From assembly GCA_015067495.1 (NCBI GenBank), contig SVMI01000001.1, positions 62,001 through 126,000 on the forward strand: DNA of 64,000 bases, in the 5' to 3' direction. The stretch comes from Oscillospiraceae bacterium. GTDB lineage: Bacteria; Bacillota; Clostridia; Oscillospirales; Oscillospiraceae. The notes below the pieces were generated by a model, which was given only the letters and a program-made list of their open reading frames with translations, searched no databases and was not told the DNA's origin. The first letter of the stretch is position 1. Every line of letters starts with the position of its first letter. Positions 36,057 to 43,814 of the stretch are shown here, piece by piece. Position numbers and translations under genes: made by a program.

Positions 36057-36960
36057 GGCATTGCTCCCTTTCTGTTACGGAAACGGTTTCAAAGCTTCTT
36101 CCCGCGCCCAAGTCGGCGTAGGCGATCACATCTGCCGTCAGCTCCCCCTCCGGGCAGAGGGCGGGAGCGCACAGCGCAAGATACCCCTGCGCCACCGTCA
36201 GCTTGACTACGTTGCTTCCCACCTGCTTCACGGAAAACAGCGGCTCATCACCGAAAAAGTACTTGTCATAATCATCCTTGTCCAGCTTCGGGTCATCCTC
36301 ACACCAGTTGGCGATGTCGGACTTGTTGATGACCGCGTACTCCTGCAGCTCGTTGGTTCTGCCCAGCAGAAAAGCCGCAAGGAGCTTGCTGATGCGATCC
36401 TTGTCCGCAGCCAACAGTCTGCCCCTGCGCTTGCGGATGGGGGAAAACAGATCGCTTCTGCACACCAGCAGGCGGTTTTGCAGCGGCCCCTGCTCGATGG
36501 CGGCGGCAAGGATGCCGTCATAGGTGATTTTTTTGTAATCGTTGACCCAGCGGCTGGCTTCCTCGTCGGAAATGTAGGGGATCATCAGCTTTTTGCCGAA
36601 CTCCGTCTTTTTCTTGCTCAAATCCTCAAGGGCAGCTTCCAGCCGCGATACAGAAATGCCCAATGCCCGTCTGGGGGCGATCAGCACCTTTTCAATATAG
36701 CGGGGCAGCCAGCAGCGAAGCTGCTCAAACCCTGACGGGCAGTCCTCACTTGCGCCGCACCATGTTTTTAACAGCTGCCGGGTGAAGGCGATCGGCTCCT
36801 GCGCGCCGGCATGGTAATAGCCGAAGCGGGCGACCACCGTCATGGCACGCTCCATCCCTGACAGCTTGTTGCAGATATTGCGGTAGTTCAGGCGGGGCTT
36901 ACACGTACCGCTTTCCAAGTCAAAGGTATACTGCTGCAGCTCGATCCACTCATTGAGCAT
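36049..36960 (-). CDS. Unknown partner protein of the RdRp-like operon
   Basis: I do not recognise this 303-residue protein. It appears soluble and mainly helical, with a basic middle (SKKKTEFGKKL, PIRKRRGRLLAADKDRISKLLAAFLLGR) and an acidic patch (EDDPKLDKDDYDKYFFGDE). Its C-terminal 60 residues look like a small beta domain (VVKLTVAQGYLALCAPALC). The ATG at 36960 overlaps the polymerase stop by 11 bases, so it is translationally coupled to it and is probably a structural or regulatory partner. The open frame extends farther upstream inside the polymerase gene, but that part is a shadow. Confidence 0.7.
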   Translation of the reverse strand: MLNEWIELQQYTFDLESGTCKPRLNYRNICNKLSGMERAMTVVARFGYYHAGAQEPIAFTRQLLKTWCGASEDCPSGFEQLRCWLPRYIEKVLIAPRRALGISVSRLEAALEDLSKKKTEFGKKLMIPYISDEEASRWVNDYKKITYDGILAAAIEQGPLQNRLLVCRSDLFSPIRKRRGRLLAADKDRISKLLAAFLLGRTNELQEYAVINKSDIANWCEDDPKLDKDDYDKYFFGDEPLFSVKQVGSNVVKLTVAQGYLALCAPALCPEGELTADVIAYADLGAGRSFETVSVTEREQCHE

Positions 36961-39900
36961 TCCGTTCACCTCCCAATTCCATATCGCTGCGGACGCAGCG
37001 CAGGATCTCATCGGTCTTGAACACCGACCAGAAAAACGTTCCGCTTCGGTCGGCACTTGACCGAAGGGCATGGGCATAGCGCAGTGCTTCGTCGAAGTCG
37101 CCGCCGAACAGCTCGCCCATGGCACGGCGGCAAAGGGCAACGAGCCTGCGGCTCCAAAGCTTTTTCGATTCCTTGTTCTGCATGGCGGCGCGGTAAAGGG
37201 CGCGCATCCGGGCATAAAGCTCCGGGTCAGCGGCGGATTCATCCTCGTCCACAATGTTCTGGGCAAAGGCATCGCCGGACTGACACCACACATCCTTGGC
37301 GATGTAGTACAGCAGCTTGTAGCCCGCGCAGCGGAAGTCGCACAAAAGTGCCTCCGCCTCCTCGCTGACGGCATCCGTCTCCACACCCAACAGTGCTGCC
37401 AAAGTGTTTTTGCGCGCCCCGGGCGGGGTGAATTGCCACGCTTCGTCCACGATACGGCAAAGCAGCTGCTTTGCTGCCTCATAAGAGGAGATCGCCCCAT
37501 CCACCAGCCCATAGGCACTGCTCAGGGCATCCCGCACGGAGATCCCCGGCAGAATGGGCGCATCCAGTCCGTCATAGCGGACGTTCAAAATATGATAGAT
37601 GCAGGCGGCATACTTGCTGTCCTTGTACTTCTCCTGCGCCTGATAGACCCGGGAAGAAAGCCGCTGCAGCCGCTGGTACGAGCCGATGATGCCGGAAAGC
37701 TGCTGCAGCTTTTCCTGCTCCAGCCCATTCTCCCACCCTTCATCCTCCTGAAAACGGAAGAAAAGGCGGTTTTCGGGCGGTATTTTTTCCGCTCTGCGCT
37801 CCTGCTTGGCACGCAGCAGCTTTACAAACTGATAAGGCAGGCGGTCAAGGTTGGCAGCTTCCTCATGGGGTGCGATCTCCCGCACCCGCATGTAGGGCTG
37901 ATTGGCATTTTTATAGGACACCAGAATCTCATTGCCCTCCGGCTTGTTCACCTGCTCAAAAACCAATCCCCGCTTCAAGGAAAGCCGGGCGATCTTGTCC
38001 TTCAGCTCGAGGAAATAGTCCTCGCCGTCCTCCTCCAGTGCCTCCATGGGCGTAAGGTCGGGATGCCGACCGGTTTTGGCGGCATCGATCTCCAGACCCG
38101 TCAGGATGGTGCATTCGGCACATTTTCCGGCAAATTTTTCCCGATCTGCCCCCTTGGAATACTCCTTCTTGCCGAACTTGATCGCCAGATTGGAGATGTA
38201 GCCGATGTGATTGGAGAAGGTATTCTGCACCGTTTCGTAGTCCACCGACGCAGGGGCGACGGTGTCACGGCTGCCGATGGCAGGGATATCCAAAATGGGC
38301 AGCTGCCGCTGGCTGCCGTCGCCGCCATAGACGCCGTCCAAAATCGCCTGTACGATCAGCGGATCCGACACCAGCTTCACCAGATCGCCGTCAAAATCGC
38401 AGCCGGACAGAGCCATGGGTACCAGCGATTTGTACGCCACCATCACCACGCCCCGCAGGTGTGACAGATATTTCGTATAGAGATTTTCTTCGTCCTTCTT
38501 GGGAACGTAGGGCTTCAGCGCGGTCTGCTCGTTCCGGGAAAGATGGGGATTGCGCAGAAGTCCGTAGAATTTCCGGGGATCCAGTCGGATCGCCGGCGAC
38601 GGCAGATAAAATCTATCCGGGTGCAGGCACTTTTTCTTGACCTCTGCCAGCGATGCCGCGTCCGTTTCTTCGCAGCATTCCAGCAGATGGATCAGCAGCG
38701 ACAGCAGGTCACGGGAGATAAAACGGCTTGCGCCCTCCACGTCCACCCTGCCCAGTCCGCAATCTCTGAGCATGCTGTTTTCGATGCCGCTGAGCATGCC
38801 CGTGATCTTGGGATCGTTCAGAAAGGCACGGTTTTTTGCCAGTGCCAGTGCCCACGCGGGGGCATCGATGTCCAAGAGCGCATCCTCCCTGCCATCCATC
38901 TGGGGCAGCAAAAGCTCCCGGAGCTTCCCGAAATCCTTTCGTACCTGCCGCAAAGCATGCCCCTGCTGGGCAAGCAGCGTTTCAAAATCCGCACCTGAAA
39001 GCTGCAGCGTGTTCAAAAACTGGTAGTTGAGCTTCACCCTGCCGGTGTCGGACAGATTGGCATCGGTGTTGCCGATGTACAGAGAATGGTCGTACTTGCG
39101 GAATTTTTCAAAATAATATGCCATGGGGTCGGCATCGCCCACATAGGCAGAAAGCCACTTGTGGCATTTGAACATGCTTTTTGTGAGAATGAGCTTCGCC
39201 TTTTTCAAGGAGCGTTTCCGTCCGAAAATATCCGTGACCGTCAGCGCATCGCTGTGCGTCAGCTCCTTGGCGAAGCCATGGAAATCCACCTCGTGCAGCA
39301 CACCCTTGGCAAAGGGCATGCGGATCTGGAAGGAGCTGGCTTTGCGGGTAAAGCCGTAGTGCTGCCGCAGCTGACGGTTGAGCTTTTTCGCATATTCCGG
39401 GCAGATCAGACCCTCGCCGTCAAAGGCGTTGATCCGAACAGCGCGCCGCCGGGGCGGGGACAACGTCCACACATCCGGCTGATCCTCGGAGGCTGTTGCC
39501 GTCTGCACCGGCTGATCCGGGATCAGCACGTCCTTGTCGTCGATGACGATCACCGTCTCCCCGTTCATGGCAAAGGTATCGTCCAGCTGCATCCGCCGGG
39601 CGGCGGTCAGGTAAAGACCCCGGTAGGCATAGAGCTTGCTTAAATTCGTGCGGATGGCACTGTGGGGGATGTCCAGCATCAGCCGGCGATCCATCTCCTC
39701 CTTCAGCTCCCGCCGGAGGAAGGTCATCCGGCTTTGGCGCGCCATGCTGGCGCTTTTATCAAAGGGAACGAAGCTGCGCTCGATACCGTCCTCAAAGATC
39801 ACGGTCATCCCGTCGCGGAAGAGGATCCGCAGCTTCTGATCGTCGGAAAGCTCGGAAAGCTGCTCCCTTTTCGGGGTCGCATCCGGGCTGCCGCCGCTGA

Positions 39901-40156
39901 AGACGCCCTGAAAATCCAGATAAATAATGACCTTCGACAGATCCACGCCCTCACCTGTCTGGGCGCGCAGCTGATAGGTCAGGGCAGAATCCTCATACTC
40001 ATCGATGGACTGAATGATGGCATTTCTGACCAGATTGTTCTTGCCCCGCAGATCGTAGTGAAACTGCACCGTCCAGTTGTTGCCCAGATCCCGCACGGGC
40101 TGGGCAAAGCGCAGCATGGTCTGCACACGCAGGGTCATTCTTTCATGGGTCTGCAT
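36950..40156 (-). CDS. RNAi-type RNA-dependent RNA polymerase homologue (DxDGD)
   Basis: The 1068-residue protein carries SGCDFDGDLVKLVSD with Asp 587, 589 and 591. This matches the catalytic DbDGD signature and its flank (SGxDxDGDxxxV) of the second double-psi barrel of eukaryotic QDE-1/RDR polymerases, also found in phage YonO and crAss-like phage polymerases. About 580 residues precede the motif, as in that family, and a helical C-terminal region follows. It should copy RNA or DNA into RNA using two-metal catalysis. The start is ATG 40156 behind AAGGAGGT; an in-frame ATG at 40180 lies just upstream of that site and would start at the promoter. It is first in a four-gene overlapping operon with an XRE regulator and a nuclease. 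No phage genes surround it. Whether it uses an RNA or DNA template cannot be told. Confidence 0.82.
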   Translation of the reverse strand: MQTHERMTLRVQTMLRFAQPVRDLGNNWTVQFHYDLRGKNNLVRNAIIQSIDEYEDSALTYQLRAQTGEGVDLSKVIIYLDFQGVFSGGSPDATPKREQLSELSDDQKLRILFRDGMTVIFEDGIERSFVPFDKSASMARQSRMTFLRRELKEEMDRRLMLDIPHSAIRTNLSKLYAYRGLYLTAARRMQLDDTFAMNGETVIVIDDKDVLIPDQPVQTATASEDQPDVWTLSPPRRRAVRINAFDGEGLICPEYAKKLNRQLRQHYGFTRKASSFQIRMPFAKGVLHEVDFHGFAKELTHSDALTVTDIFGRKRSLKKAKLILTKSMFKCHKWLSAYVGDADPMAYYFEKFRKYDHSLYIGNTDANLSDTGRVKLNYQFLNTLQLSGADFETLLAQQGHALRQVRKDFGKLRELLLPQMDGREDALLDIDAPAWALALAKNRAFLNDPKITGMLSGIENSMLRDCGLGRVDVEGASRFISRDLLSLLIHLLECCEETDAASLAEVKKKCLHPDRFYLPSPAIRLDPRKFYGLLRNPHLSRNEQTALKPYVPKKDEENLYTKYLSHLRGVVMVAYKSLVPMALSGCDFDGDLVKLVSDPLIVQAILDGVYGGDGSQRQLPILDIPAIGSRDTVAPASVDYETVQNTFSNHIGYISNLAIKFGKKEYSKGADREKFAGKCAECTILTGLEIDAAKTGRHPDLTPMEALEEDGEDYFLELKDKIARLSLKRGLVFEQVNKPEGNEILVSYKNANQPYMRVREIAPHEEAANLDRLPYQFVKLLRAKQERRAEKIPPENRLFFRFQEDEGWENGLEQEKLQQLSGIIGSYQRLQRLSSRVYQAQEKYKDSKYAACIYHILNVRYDGLDAPILPGISVRDALSSAYGLVDGAISSYEAAKQLLCRIVDEAWQFTPPGARKNTLAALLGVETDAVSEEAEALLCDFRCAGYKLLYYIAKDVWCQSGDAFAQNIVDEDESAADPELYARMRALYRAAMQNKESKKLWSRRLVALCRRAMGELFGGDFDEALRYAHALRSSADRSGTFFWSVFKTDEILRCVRSDMELGGERNAQ

Positions 40157-40182
40157 GGCTGCACCTCCTTCCATTTCCATTT

Positions 40183-40211
40183 ATTATAGAATATTCCTGT
40201 CCAATAATCAA
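40183..40211 (-). promoter_or_regulatory. Promoter of the RdRp-like operon
   Basis: TTGATT (40206-40211) and TATAAT (40183-40188) on the minus strand are 17 bases apart. The start would be near 40177, only about 20 bases before the polymerase ATG at 40156. Confidence 0.7.
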
Positions 40212-40237
40212 CCATAATGTAAGAATTAGAATTATTT

Positions 40238-40253
40238 TGTCGTAATTACGACA
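40238..40253. promoter_or_regulatory. 16-base perfect palindrome, candidate operator
   Basis: TGTCGTAATTACGACA is a perfect palindrome lying between the -35 boxes of two divergent promoters, ten bases from the small-RNA -35. Its length suits a dimeric XRE-type repressor, which the operon encodes. Confidence 0.65.
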
Positions 40254-40263
40254 CACAACTTTG

Positions 40264-40292
40264 TTGACAACGGCAAAAACCTGTGTTACGAT
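40264..40292 (+). promoter_or_regulatory. Promoter of the intergenic small RNA
   Basis: TTGACA (40264-40269), 17 bases, then TACGAT (40287-40292). Transcription should begin near 40299. Confidence 0.7.
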
Positions 40293-40298
40293 TGCAGC

Positions 40299-40481
40299 AG
40301 CACAGAACCTGCTTTTAAGTGGAAAAGACGTAAATGGACGGTCTGCTGTCTTGCTATGCGGTATCAGTAGCGAGCGTTTGACTACGAGAGCCGAGCGCCG
40401 TGAATCAAGCCCGTCTTTGTGCTTAATGTGGCTGAATGTGTGTATTTGTGGGGACTGCCTCTTGTGAGGCAGTCCTTTTTT
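40299..40481 (+). ncRNA. Structured small RNA next to the RdRp-like operon
   Basis: Between a near-consensus promoter and a strong terminator (GGACTGCCTC/GAGGCAGTCC stem at 40452-40475, then six T) lies about 150 nt with no credible reading frame. An outer stem AAAGACG/CGTCTTT (40324-40330 with 40412-40418) encloses CTTGCTA/TAGCGAG (40350-40356 with 40368-40374) and GTTTGA/TCAAGC (40376-40381 with 40405-40410), giving a branched fold. It does not match 6S, SRP, tmRNA or any riboswitch I know. It could be a template, guide or regulator for the polymerase, or an antitoxin-like RNA. The function is inference; the transcript itself is well supported. Confidence 0.65.
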
Positions 40482-40504
40482 CCTGTTTTGGGTCACGTTT
40501 CCTA

Positions 40505-40725
40505 TCGTAGGGGCGTGTTGCAGAGCGCAGCGAATCTGAAATCGAAATGATTGCCGGTGGCAATCATACATTGATTCAATTATGATCCGCCCGCACACAG
40601 CCAACGGCTGTGTCATCGCGAGGACGAAGTCCGTGGCGACCTCCCGGTACAATGTAACAAATCGGCAGATTGCCGCAGGAGATTGCCACGTCACCCCTGC
40701 GGGGTTCCTCGCAATGACATAAAGC
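40505..40725. repeat. Two dispersed repeats between the small RNA and the VirD4 operon
   Basis: 40505-40585 is the reverse-orientation copy of the element at 11903-11995. 40613-40722 is a GTCATCGCGAGGA...CTCGCAATGAC family copy. Both are intergenic and non-coding. Confidence 0.75.
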
Positions 40726-40785
40726 ATCATCCTTTTATATGGACATATTACATACCCCAAAATGAAAGAAAGGAGAAGAAGAAAA

Positions 40786-40903
40786 ATGCGTAAGAGCACC
40801 CTGCACGGAGGTGCGCCGGCATAAAGCGGCGCGGGAATACCGCTACGTGCGGTATGTACTATGGGTAAGAGAAGCCAGCCGGAACAGTTTTTAACTGCTC
40901 CGG
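40786..40903 (+). promoter_or_regulatory. Leader with a mini-ORF and four consecutive hairpins
   Basis: A good AAAGGAG site precedes an ATG at 40786 that encodes a 12-residue peptide (MRKSTLHGGAPA). Over and after it run four stems: GCACC/GGTGC (40796-40814), GCGCCG/CGGCGC (40813-40832), ATACCGC/GCGGTAT (40837-40855) and CCGGAACAGTT/AACTGCTCCGG (40879-40903). The first two share two bases, so they may be alternatives. The last hairpin lies within a second mini-ORF (ATG 40861) that stops at the Shine-Dalgarno site of the next gene. This looks like a translation-coupled or attenuation leader. Confidence 0.5.
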
Positions 40904-40925
40904 CGTTTGTATGAAAGGAGAACTT

Positions 40926-41711
40926 ATGAAGAACACTTTTCGGATCATTCCTTCTTTTCCTGAGTTTGTATCAAAATGGAAAACGGCGCAGTCGCTGGAC
41001 CGCGCCGTCATCACCCCCAGCATGTTCCTCGCGTCGGAGGATGAATGTCTGCTGCAGGAGGCGGTGGGCGAGCTGACAGACGAGCTGCTGAAAAGAAACG
41101 CCGTACCCACTACGGGTACTGTTCCCTGCATCAACCTGAGCCTGCGCCGTCAGCGGCACTTTGCCGAGGAATTTCACCGCATGTACACGACCCTGAAAAA
41201 TCACGCAGGCTTCTGCAACGATTTCAAGGGCATCGTGGCGGTGGATCTGACGGATTGGGCAAGCTGCGGCATGGACGAGGACTTGGATGCGGTGCTGAGC
41301 TACCTCAAGGACACTCAGCACGACCGCTTCTACATCTTCTACGCCACCACCTCTGAGCCTGACAAGCTCAGAAACATCCTGCAATTCTACTTCACGGTGC
41401 AGCCCCACTTCCTGAAGCTGGAAAAAGCATCGGAGCTGCTTTCCTATGCGGTCAGCAAGCTCAGAAGCGAGTACAGCATCCGACTGGACAACCAAGCCGA
41501 AGCCTCTCTCGGTCAGGTCATCCGCGCTGTCGTCAAGGCAGGCGGCTACCGCGGCATCGGCTCGGTCAGCAGCATGTGCCGCGACCTTTCCTATCAGCTG
41601 CTGAGCGAGGGCAGCCGCACCATGGACAGTGCTTTTATCGCAAATTACAAGCAGAGCGCCATCCACACCGAACGCAAACCCACCAAGCCCGTTGTCGGTC
41701 TGATTAAGTAA
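40926..41711 (+). CDS. AAA-like protein without a P-loop, unknown
   Basis: The 261-residue protein has no known family that I can name. FKGIVAVDLTDWAS (about residue 100) resembles a Walker B strand, DRFYIFYATTSEPDKL the sensor 1 strand of AAA+ proteins, and the helical end (residues 165-245) a AAA lid. No GKT/S loop is present, so it would not bind ATP in the normal way. ATG 40926 has AAAGGAG upstream; an in-frame ATG at 40911 lies on that site. It starts an operon with the VirD4-like and ClpP genes. It may be an adaptor or loading factor for them. Confidence 0.6.
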   Translation: MKNTFRIIPSFPEFVSKWKTAQSLDRAVITPSMFLASEDECLLQEAVGELTDELLKRNAVPTTGTVPCINLSLRRQRHFAEEFHRMYTTLKNHAGFCNDFKGIVAVDLTDWASCGMDEDLDAVLSYLKDTQHDRFYIFYATTSEPDKLRNILQFYFTVQPHFLKLEKASELLSYAVSKLRSEYSIRLDNQAEASLGQVIRAVVKAGGYRGIGSVSSMCRDLSYQLLSEGSRTMDSAFIANYKQSAIHTERKPTKPVVGLIK

Positions 41712-41721
41712 GGAGGACATG

Positions 41722-43179
41722 ATGAATACCAAATATCACAAGTATTTACCCCTTGAGGTTCGCCAGTCCAGATGGGCGACGGACGCGGAAATTCAGGGCA
41801 GTGCCACCAAAATCGACCTGACCCAGCCCTACACCGCCAGCGGCATCCCCGTCTTCTCCGACGGCAAGACCATGTTCACCGATGCCGCTGACTCCCACAC
41901 CTTGATTTACGGCAGCTCAGGCTCGAAGAAGACCCGTCTTTTCGTCTTCCCCACAGTCTGCTCCCTGCTGCAGGCGGGGGAAAGCTGCATCATCACTGAC
42001 CCCAAGGGCGAGATCTACGACCGCTGCGCCGGTCTTGCCCAGCAGACGGGTCACAAGGTGGTGGTGCTGAATCTGCGTGACCTTTCCGTCTCCGACGGCT
42101 GGAATCCGCTGGCTGAGCCTTATTTCCTCTACAAAAATCCCGAGACCCGCGACCTTGGCATCTCCCTGCTGAACGATTTCATCGAAACGCTGGCAAATAA
42201 GGGCAGAAACAAGGTCGCCGACCCCTTCTGGGCGGCAACGGCAGCGTCGCTGTCTCTCGCGCTGCTGCTGATCCTCTTTGAGAGCGCCAAGTCCGTGGAC
42301 GAGGTGAACATCAGCAACTTCATGAATCTGTGCTACGCCTTCGGCAACCGCACCGAGGAACGCTTCCTGACCCACCTGATGCAGGAGATCCCTCAGGACT
42401 CTCTGTGCGCCATCAATCTGCGCAGCATCCTCAACGCGGCGGATCGGACAAGACAGTCCATTCAGGTGTCGTTGTTCTCCTACGTGAACAACTACATGAT
42501 CAACCAGACCCTGCAGCAGATGATCAGCGCGTCTGATTTCAGCTTCAGCGAGCTGGCGAAGCAGCCCTTTGCGCTGTTTCTGATCCTGCCTGATGAGACC
42601 ACCAAGTACAATGATCTGGTCGCCACACTGGTCTCCCAGAGCTACCAGATCTTCATTCGCGAGGCGCAGCTGACGAAAACCAAGCGTCTGCCCATCCGCA
42701 TCAACTACGTTCTGGACGAATTTAACAACATTCCGCCCCTGCCCGATGCCGACGGCATGCTGTCCGCCGCCCGCAGCCGCAACATCCGCTTCTTCCTCGT
42801 GGTGCAGGGCTACATGAACCAGTACGGCAACGATGCGGACATCATCCGCGCCAACTGCTCCAACTGGGTCTTCCTGACCAGCCGTGACGTCAAGCTGCTC
42901 ACGGAGCTGAGTGAGCTGTGCGGCAACGGCAACGACGGCGGACCGCTGATCAGCACCTCACAGCTGCAGCGGCTGAACAAGGAAAAGGGTGAGGCACTGC
43001 TGCTCTTCGGCAGAAATTATCCCTATGTGGGGCGTTTCCCCGACATCGACGAGTACCAGTTCCCCAAGCTGGAAGCCCCTGCCTTCCGCAAGAAGGTCAG
43101 ACGCAAATTCCCCTTCAAGACCATCGTTTCCATTGTGCAGGACAACAAGGAAAATCTTCACAACTGGTTTACTGACTGA
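41722..43179 (+). CDS. VirD4/TraG-like ATPase
   Basis: The 485-residue soluble protein belongs to the type IV coupling protein/TraG-TraD ATPase group. The Walker A region is YGSSGSKKTRLFVFP (residues 63-77), where the usual GxGKT Gly is replaced by Lys. Next come ESCIITDPKGEIYDR, NPLAEP, and the Walker B strand INYVLDEFNNIPPLPD, followed by RNIRFFLVVQGYMNQYG and the arginine/sensor part SNWVFLTSRDVKLLTELSELCGN. The N-terminal membrane helices of true VirD4 are missing. ATG 41722 is five bases from AGGAGG; ATG 41719 is also possible. No relaxase or mating-pore genes are near, so a conjugative role is not supported here. Confidence 0.82.
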   Translation: MNTKYHKYLPLEVRQSRWATDAEIQGSATKIDLTQPYTASGIPVFSDGKTMFTDAADSHTLIYGSSGSKKTRLFVFPTVCSLLQAGESCIITDPKGEIYDRCAGLAQQTGHKVVVLNLRDLSVSDGWNPLAEPYFLYKNPETRDLGISLLNDFIETLANKGRNKVADPFWAATAASLSLALLLILFESAKSVDEVNISNFMNLCYAFGNRTEERFLTHLMQEIPQDSLCAINLRSILNAADRTRQSIQVSLFSYVNNYMINQTLQQMISASDFSFSELAKQPFALFLILPDETTKYNDLVATLVSQSYQIFIREAQLTKTKRLPIRINYVLDEFNNIPPLPDADGMLSAARSRNIRFFLVVQGYMNQYGNDADIIRANCSNWVFLTSRDVKLLTELSELCGNGNDGGPLISTSQLQRLNKEKGEALLLFGRNYPYVGRFPDIDEYQFPKLEAPAFRKKVRRKFPFKTIVSIVQDNKENLHNWFTD

Positions 43180-43193
43180 AAGGAGTGACCGCT

Positions 43194-43766
43194 ATGATCA
43201 TTACCCCTACCTTTATTGAGAAGACCCGCGACGGCAAAAGCGGTGTCGATATCTATACCAAGCTGCTGGACGAGCGCATCGTGTTCGTGTTCGGTGAGAT
43301 CACCGCGGACATGGCGTGCAGCGTCATCGCACAGCTTCTGCTGCTGGAGACCGCCGATCCGAAGAAGGACATCCAGCTCTACATCAACAGCCCCGGCGGC
43401 TCTGTCACCGCGGGTCTGGCGATCTACGATGTGATGAAGCGCATCTCCTGCGACATTGCCACCATGGCGGTCGGGTCGTGTGCGTCCATGGCGGCGGTGC
43501 TGCTGGCTGCCGGCACGCCCGGCAAGCGTTACGGTCTGGAGCATTCCGAGGTCATGATCCACCAGCCCCTCGGCGGGGCGCAGGGTCAATGCACGGATGT
43601 TCTGATCCACGCCGAGCGCATCGCCAAGACCCGCGACACCCTGAACGGGCTGCTCGCTCAGTTTACGGGCAAGAGCCGCGAGGAAATCGCCGCCGACACC
43701 GAGCGGGACAAGTTCCTCGATGCCGCCGAAGCCAAAGCCTACGGTCTGATCGATCACATTCTGTGA
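43194..43766 (+). CDS. ClpP-type serine protease (accessory copy)
   Basis: The 190-residue protein has the complete ClpP triad: Ser 98 in CASMAAVLL, His 123 in VMIHQPLGG and Asp 172 in ERDKFLDA. The handle and axial regions (YINSPGGSVTAGLAIYD) are intact, so it should assemble into a tetradecameric protease. No ClpX or ClpA gene accompanies it; instead it is the third gene of an operon with a VirD4-like ATPase and an AAA-like protein, either of which could act as its feeding partner. Housekeeping clpP usually sits beside clpX and tig, so this is probably a dedicated paralogue. GTG 43185 is upstream, but AAAGGAG favours ATG 43194. Confidence 0.88.
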   Translation: MIITPTFIEKTRDGKSGVDIYTKLLDERIVFVFGEITADMACSVIAQLLLLETADPKKDIQLYINSPGGSVTAGLAIYDVMKRISCDIATMAVGSCASMAAVLLAAGTPGKRYGLEHSEVMIHQPLGGAQGQCTDVLIHAERIAKTRDTLNGLLAQFTGKSREEIAADTERDKFLDAAEAKAYGLIDHIL

Positions 43767-43784
43767 TCGGTCAGACGCAAAAAC

Positions 43785-43811
43785 ACCCGGCAGACATTGT
43801 CTGCCGGGTAT
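43785..43811. terminator. Bidirectional terminator between clpP and the ywaF-like gene
   Basis: ACCCGGCAGACA/TGTCTGCCGGGT, a 12-pair stem with minimal loop, lies between two convergent stop codons. Confidence 0.8.
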
Positions 43812-43814
43812 GCA

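Noticed and set aside
36950-40156. Prophage origin of the polymerase, by analogy to YonO
   Set aside because: No capsid, portal, terminase, lysis or integrase genes occur in the window; neighbours are an HTH, a nuclease and metabolic genes.
40299-40481. 6S RNA, SRP RNA or a retron RNA
   Set aside because: No single long rod with central bubble, no GGAAGGA SRP loop and no reverse transcriptase gene nearby.
32878-43766. CRISPR array or Cas genes to go with the Card1-like nuclease
   Set aside because: No regularly spaced direct repeats are present; the only repeats nearby (40505-40725) belong to the dispersed palindromic families.
40926-43766. Integrative conjugative element, based on the VirD4-like gene
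   Set aside because: No relaxase, integrase, VirB4 or other transfer gene is visible within 20 kb on either side.
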